Assembly (NCBI RefSeq): GCF_014640255.1
Contig: NZ_BMGP01000006.1
Location: 186,001 to 250,000 of the forward strand
Length of the DNA stretch: 64,000 bases
DNA from: Subtercola lobariae
Lineage (GTDB): Bacteria; Actinomycetota; Actinomycetes; Actinomycetales; Microbacteriaceae
Direction of reading: 5' to 3'
A program made the translations under genes and the position numbers. Below the pieces are notes generated by a model. It was not told the DNA's origin and made no database searches. It was given only the letters and a program-made list of their open reading frames with translations. Below, piece after piece: positions 62,197 to 64,000 of the stretch (its first letter is position 1; the number at the start of each line of letters is the position of its first letter).

Positions 62197-63600
62197 CTAG
62201 TCGGCAGAGCCGGCCGGCGGGGTGGCGATGTAGTCGACGAGAGTGGATGCGAGGCCCGTGTAGGTGGCGGGTGTGAGGGCGACGAGACGCGCCTTCGCCG
62301 CAGCTCCGATGTCGAGGCCCTCGACGAACGCGATCAGGTCGGCCTGCCCGATTTTTTTGCCGCGGGTGAGCTCTTTGAGCAGAGCATACGGATCGCTGAT
62401 CGAGCTGCGGCCGGCCGTGATCTCGGCACGCACAACAGTCTGAATCGCTTCGCCGAGAATCTCCCAGTTGTCGTCGAGATCGGCGGCGAGCAGTGCGCGG
62501 TTCAGTGAGATCTGGTCGAGCCCCCCGCGAATGTTGTCGAGCGCCAGCAGCGAATGCCCGAGTGCAACACCGATGTTGCGCTGCGTGCTGGAGTCGGTGA
62601 GGTCGCGTTGCAGGCGAGACGTGACGAGCGTCTGAGCGAGCGAGTCGAGCAGCGCGCTCGAGAGCTCGAGGTTGGCCTCCGCGTTCTCGAACCTGATGGG
62701 GTTGATCTTATGCGGCATGGTCGATGAACCCGTGGCGCCCGCCACCGGAATCTGGGTGAAATAGCCGAGCGAAATGTACGTCCAGATGTCGGTGCAGAGG
62801 TTGTGCAGCACCCGGTTCGCGTGCGCGATCTGGGCGTAGAGCTCGGCCTGCCAGTCGTGCGACTCGATCTGCGTGGTGAGTGGGTTCCAGGTGAGCCCGA
62901 GCGAGGTCACGAACTCTTCTGAGACGTGGGGCCAGTCGAGCGAGTCATCGGCGGCGAGGTGCGCTGCGAAAGTTCCGGTGGCGCCACTGAACTTGGCCAG
63001 ATACGAGGTTGCCGAGATCTGGGTCACGATGCGTTCGAGGCGGTAGACGAAGACCGCCAGCTCTTTGCCCATGGTGGTGGGCGTGGCGGGCTGCCCGTGG
63101 GTGCGAGCCAGCATCGGGTCGTCGCGGTAGAGCACGGCCTGCCGCCGCAGTTCTTCGATGACGAGGCGCAGGGCGGGCATCCACACACCCGTCACCGCGT
63201 CACGAATGGTGAGCGCGTACGAGAGGTTGTTGATGTCTTCGCTGGTGGCCGCGAAGTGGGTGAGTTCGGCGGTGCTCGTGAGGCCGAGCTGCTCGAGGCG
63301 GTCGCGAACGAGGTACTCGACGGCCTTCACGTCGTGCCGGGTGGTGGCTTCGAGCGCGGCGAGCTGGTCGATCTCAGGCTGCCCGAACGACGTTGCGAGG
63401 CTGAGCAGACTCTCGATCTGCGCTGGCGTGAGTCGTGCTGACCCCGCGAATTCGTGCTCAGTGAGGTAGATCAGCCATTCGATCTCAACAGTGACACGGG
63501 CGCGGTTGAGACCGGCTTCAGAGAGAAACTCGCCGAGGGCGCTCACTGCCGGGCGGTACCGGCCGTCGAGCGGGCTGAGTGGTTGGGGGGGCAGTGACAT
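62197..63600 (-). CDS. purB: Adenylosuccinate lyase
   Basis: The 467-residue enzyme of the fumarase/aspartase superfamily has PLDGRYRPAVSALGEFLSEAG at the start, TSEDINNLSYAL, TRTHGQP-like LARTHGQPATPTTMGKE, and the signature GSSTMPHKINPIRFENAEANLE with the catalytic Ser loop. It acts twice in purine synthesis, releasing fumarate from SAICAR and adenylosuccinate. Its length and QPLSPLDGRY start match the E. coli type class. It begins 4 nt after the tyrosine phosphatase gene, an operon. Confidence 0.96.
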   Translation of the reverse strand: MSLPPQPLSPLDGRYRPAVSALGEFLSEAGLNRARVTVEIEWLIYLTEHEFAGSARLTPAQIESLLSLATSFGQPEIDQLAALEATTRHDVKAVEYLVRDRLEQLGLTSTAELTHFAATSEDINNLSYALTIRDAVTGVWMPALRLVIEELRRQAVLYRDDPMLARTHGQPATPTTMGKELAVFVYRLERIVTQISATSYLAKFSGATGTFAAHLAADDSLDWPHVSEEFVTSLGLTWNPLTTQIESHDWQAELYAQIAHANRVLHNLCTDIWTYISLGYFTQIPVAGATGSSTMPHKINPIRFENAEANLELSSALLDSLAQTLVTSRLQRDLTDSSTQRNIGVALGHSLLALDNIRGGLDQISLNRALLAADLDDNWEILGEAIQTVVRAEITAGRSSISDPYALLKELTRGKKIGQADLIAFVEGLDIGAAAKARLVALTPATYTGLASTLVDYIATPPAGSAD

Positions 63601-63604
63601 GGCT

Positions 63605-64000
63605 CTAGGCTCCGGTGCTGGGCTCGCCGCGGCGAGCGCTGGGGGTGGGGTCGGTCGTGGTTGCGGCGGTCGTCGGTGCAGTCGACGGGGTGTGGATGCC
63701 CGTGCCGCCCTGATGGCGAAGCGCGGGCTCGAGCTGGGCGAACAGCGCGCGGCAGCTTCTCTCGATGATGCCGAGCACCTGGTCGAACATGGCCGCGTCG
63801 GAGTAGTAGGGGTCTTGCACGTCGCTGATACCGGCCGATTCGGGGTCGAAGCTCGCCAGGAGCCTGATCTTCGAACGGTCAGCGTCGTTCTCGGCCCAGC
63901 CCCGAATCACACGCTCGTGGCTGCGATCGAGCGCGACGACCAGGTCGAGTTCATCGAACCAGGCCGGGTCGAACTGGCGGGCGCGGTGGGTCTGGCCGTT
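63605..64000 (-). CDS. Low-molecular-weight protein-tyrosine phosphatase, 5' part outside window
   Basis: About 131 C-terminal residues are visible, reading from the window edge NGQTHRARQFDPAWFDELDL, then VVALDRSHERVIRGW and DVQDPYYSD, where the Asp-Pro provides the general acid of LMW-PTP enzymes. The P-loop CxxxxxR with the nucleophile lies in the missing N-terminus. A Thr/Ala-rich tail of about 35 residues follows the fold, longer than usual. Substrates could be tyrosine-phosphorylated proteins. It is co-transcribed with purB. Confidence 0.85.
   Translation of the reverse strand, partial: NGQTHRARQFDPAWFDELDLVVALDRSHERVIRGWAENDADRSKIRLLASFDPESAGISDVQDPYYSDAAMFDQVLGIIERSCRALFAQLEPALRHQGGTGIHTPSTAPTTAATTTDPTPSARRGEPSTGA

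Overview
High-GC actinobacterial chromosome, 64 kb around the replication origin. Gene content and order (dnaA-dnaN-gnd-recF-DUF721-gyrB-gyrA on one side; rpmH-rnpA-yidD-yidC-jag-rsmG-parA-parB on the other; the fhaA-to-pknB cell-wall kinase cluster; crgA, nucS, an mshA-like gene next to ino1) point to the Actinomycetia. Compact intergenic regions and a DUF6049 protein beside murJ suggest Microbacteriaceae. This is inference from gene order; no database was searched.

Layout. (1) 1-11.8 kb, accessory: partial M13 peptidase, MATE pump, a secreted phosphoesterase with a LAxTG-type sorting signal, efeB and efeO of an iron uptake system, an MBL-fold hydrolase, a LacI regulator divergent from an MFS transporter, nucS, and a small membrane gene that looks frameshifted. 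(2) 11.8-27.3 kb: HAD hydrolase, XRE regulator, tRNA-Leu, then one long operon fhaA-fhaB-pstP-rodA-pbpA-pknA-pknB that senses and controls wall growth. Facing it are srtE, a 53-residue membrane protein and trpG/pabA; then crgA, a rhomboid-like protein with its catalytic residues replaced, and ppiA. (3) 27.3-38.4 kb: tRNA-Ala and tRNA-Ile around an unusual triple palindrome, DUF3566, gyrA, gyrB, DUF721, recF, gnd, dnaN, the oriC region and dnaA, all on the minus strand. (4) 38.7-43.9 kb: rpmH to parB on the plus strand, with two parS sites just before parA. (5) 44-54.9 kb: ddl, an aminotransferase, trxB-trxA behind a SigR-type promoter match, DUF488, an alpha/beta hydrolase, murJ, a large DUF6049 protein and pcnA. 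(6) 55-64 kb: ino1 and a MshA-like glycosyltransferase, rpsF-ssb-rpsR-rplI, a DnaA-box-rich region before dnaB, two membrane proteins, purB and a partial low-molecular-weight tyrosine phosphatase.

How the parts fit. DnaA, DnaN, DnaB, SSB, gyrase, RecF, ParAB and parS are replication and segregation functions clustered at the origin. MurJ, Ddl, RodA, PbpA, PknA/B, PstP, FhaA/B and CrgA are envelope growth functions. The class E sortase at 24 kb recognises the type of signal (LASTG) carried by the phosphoesterase at 2.6 kb.

I found no mobile element, CRISPR array, phage or obvious foreign island. The most interesting signals are regulatory or concern lost function: a three-unit PHO box before the phosphoesterase, the triple GTGTTT-N3-AAACAC element between two tRNAs, a second DnaA-box cluster before dnaB, a SigR-like promoter before trxBA, the degenerate rhomboid, and many start codons lying 6-8 nt after a -10 hexamer, which implies leaderless mRNAs.
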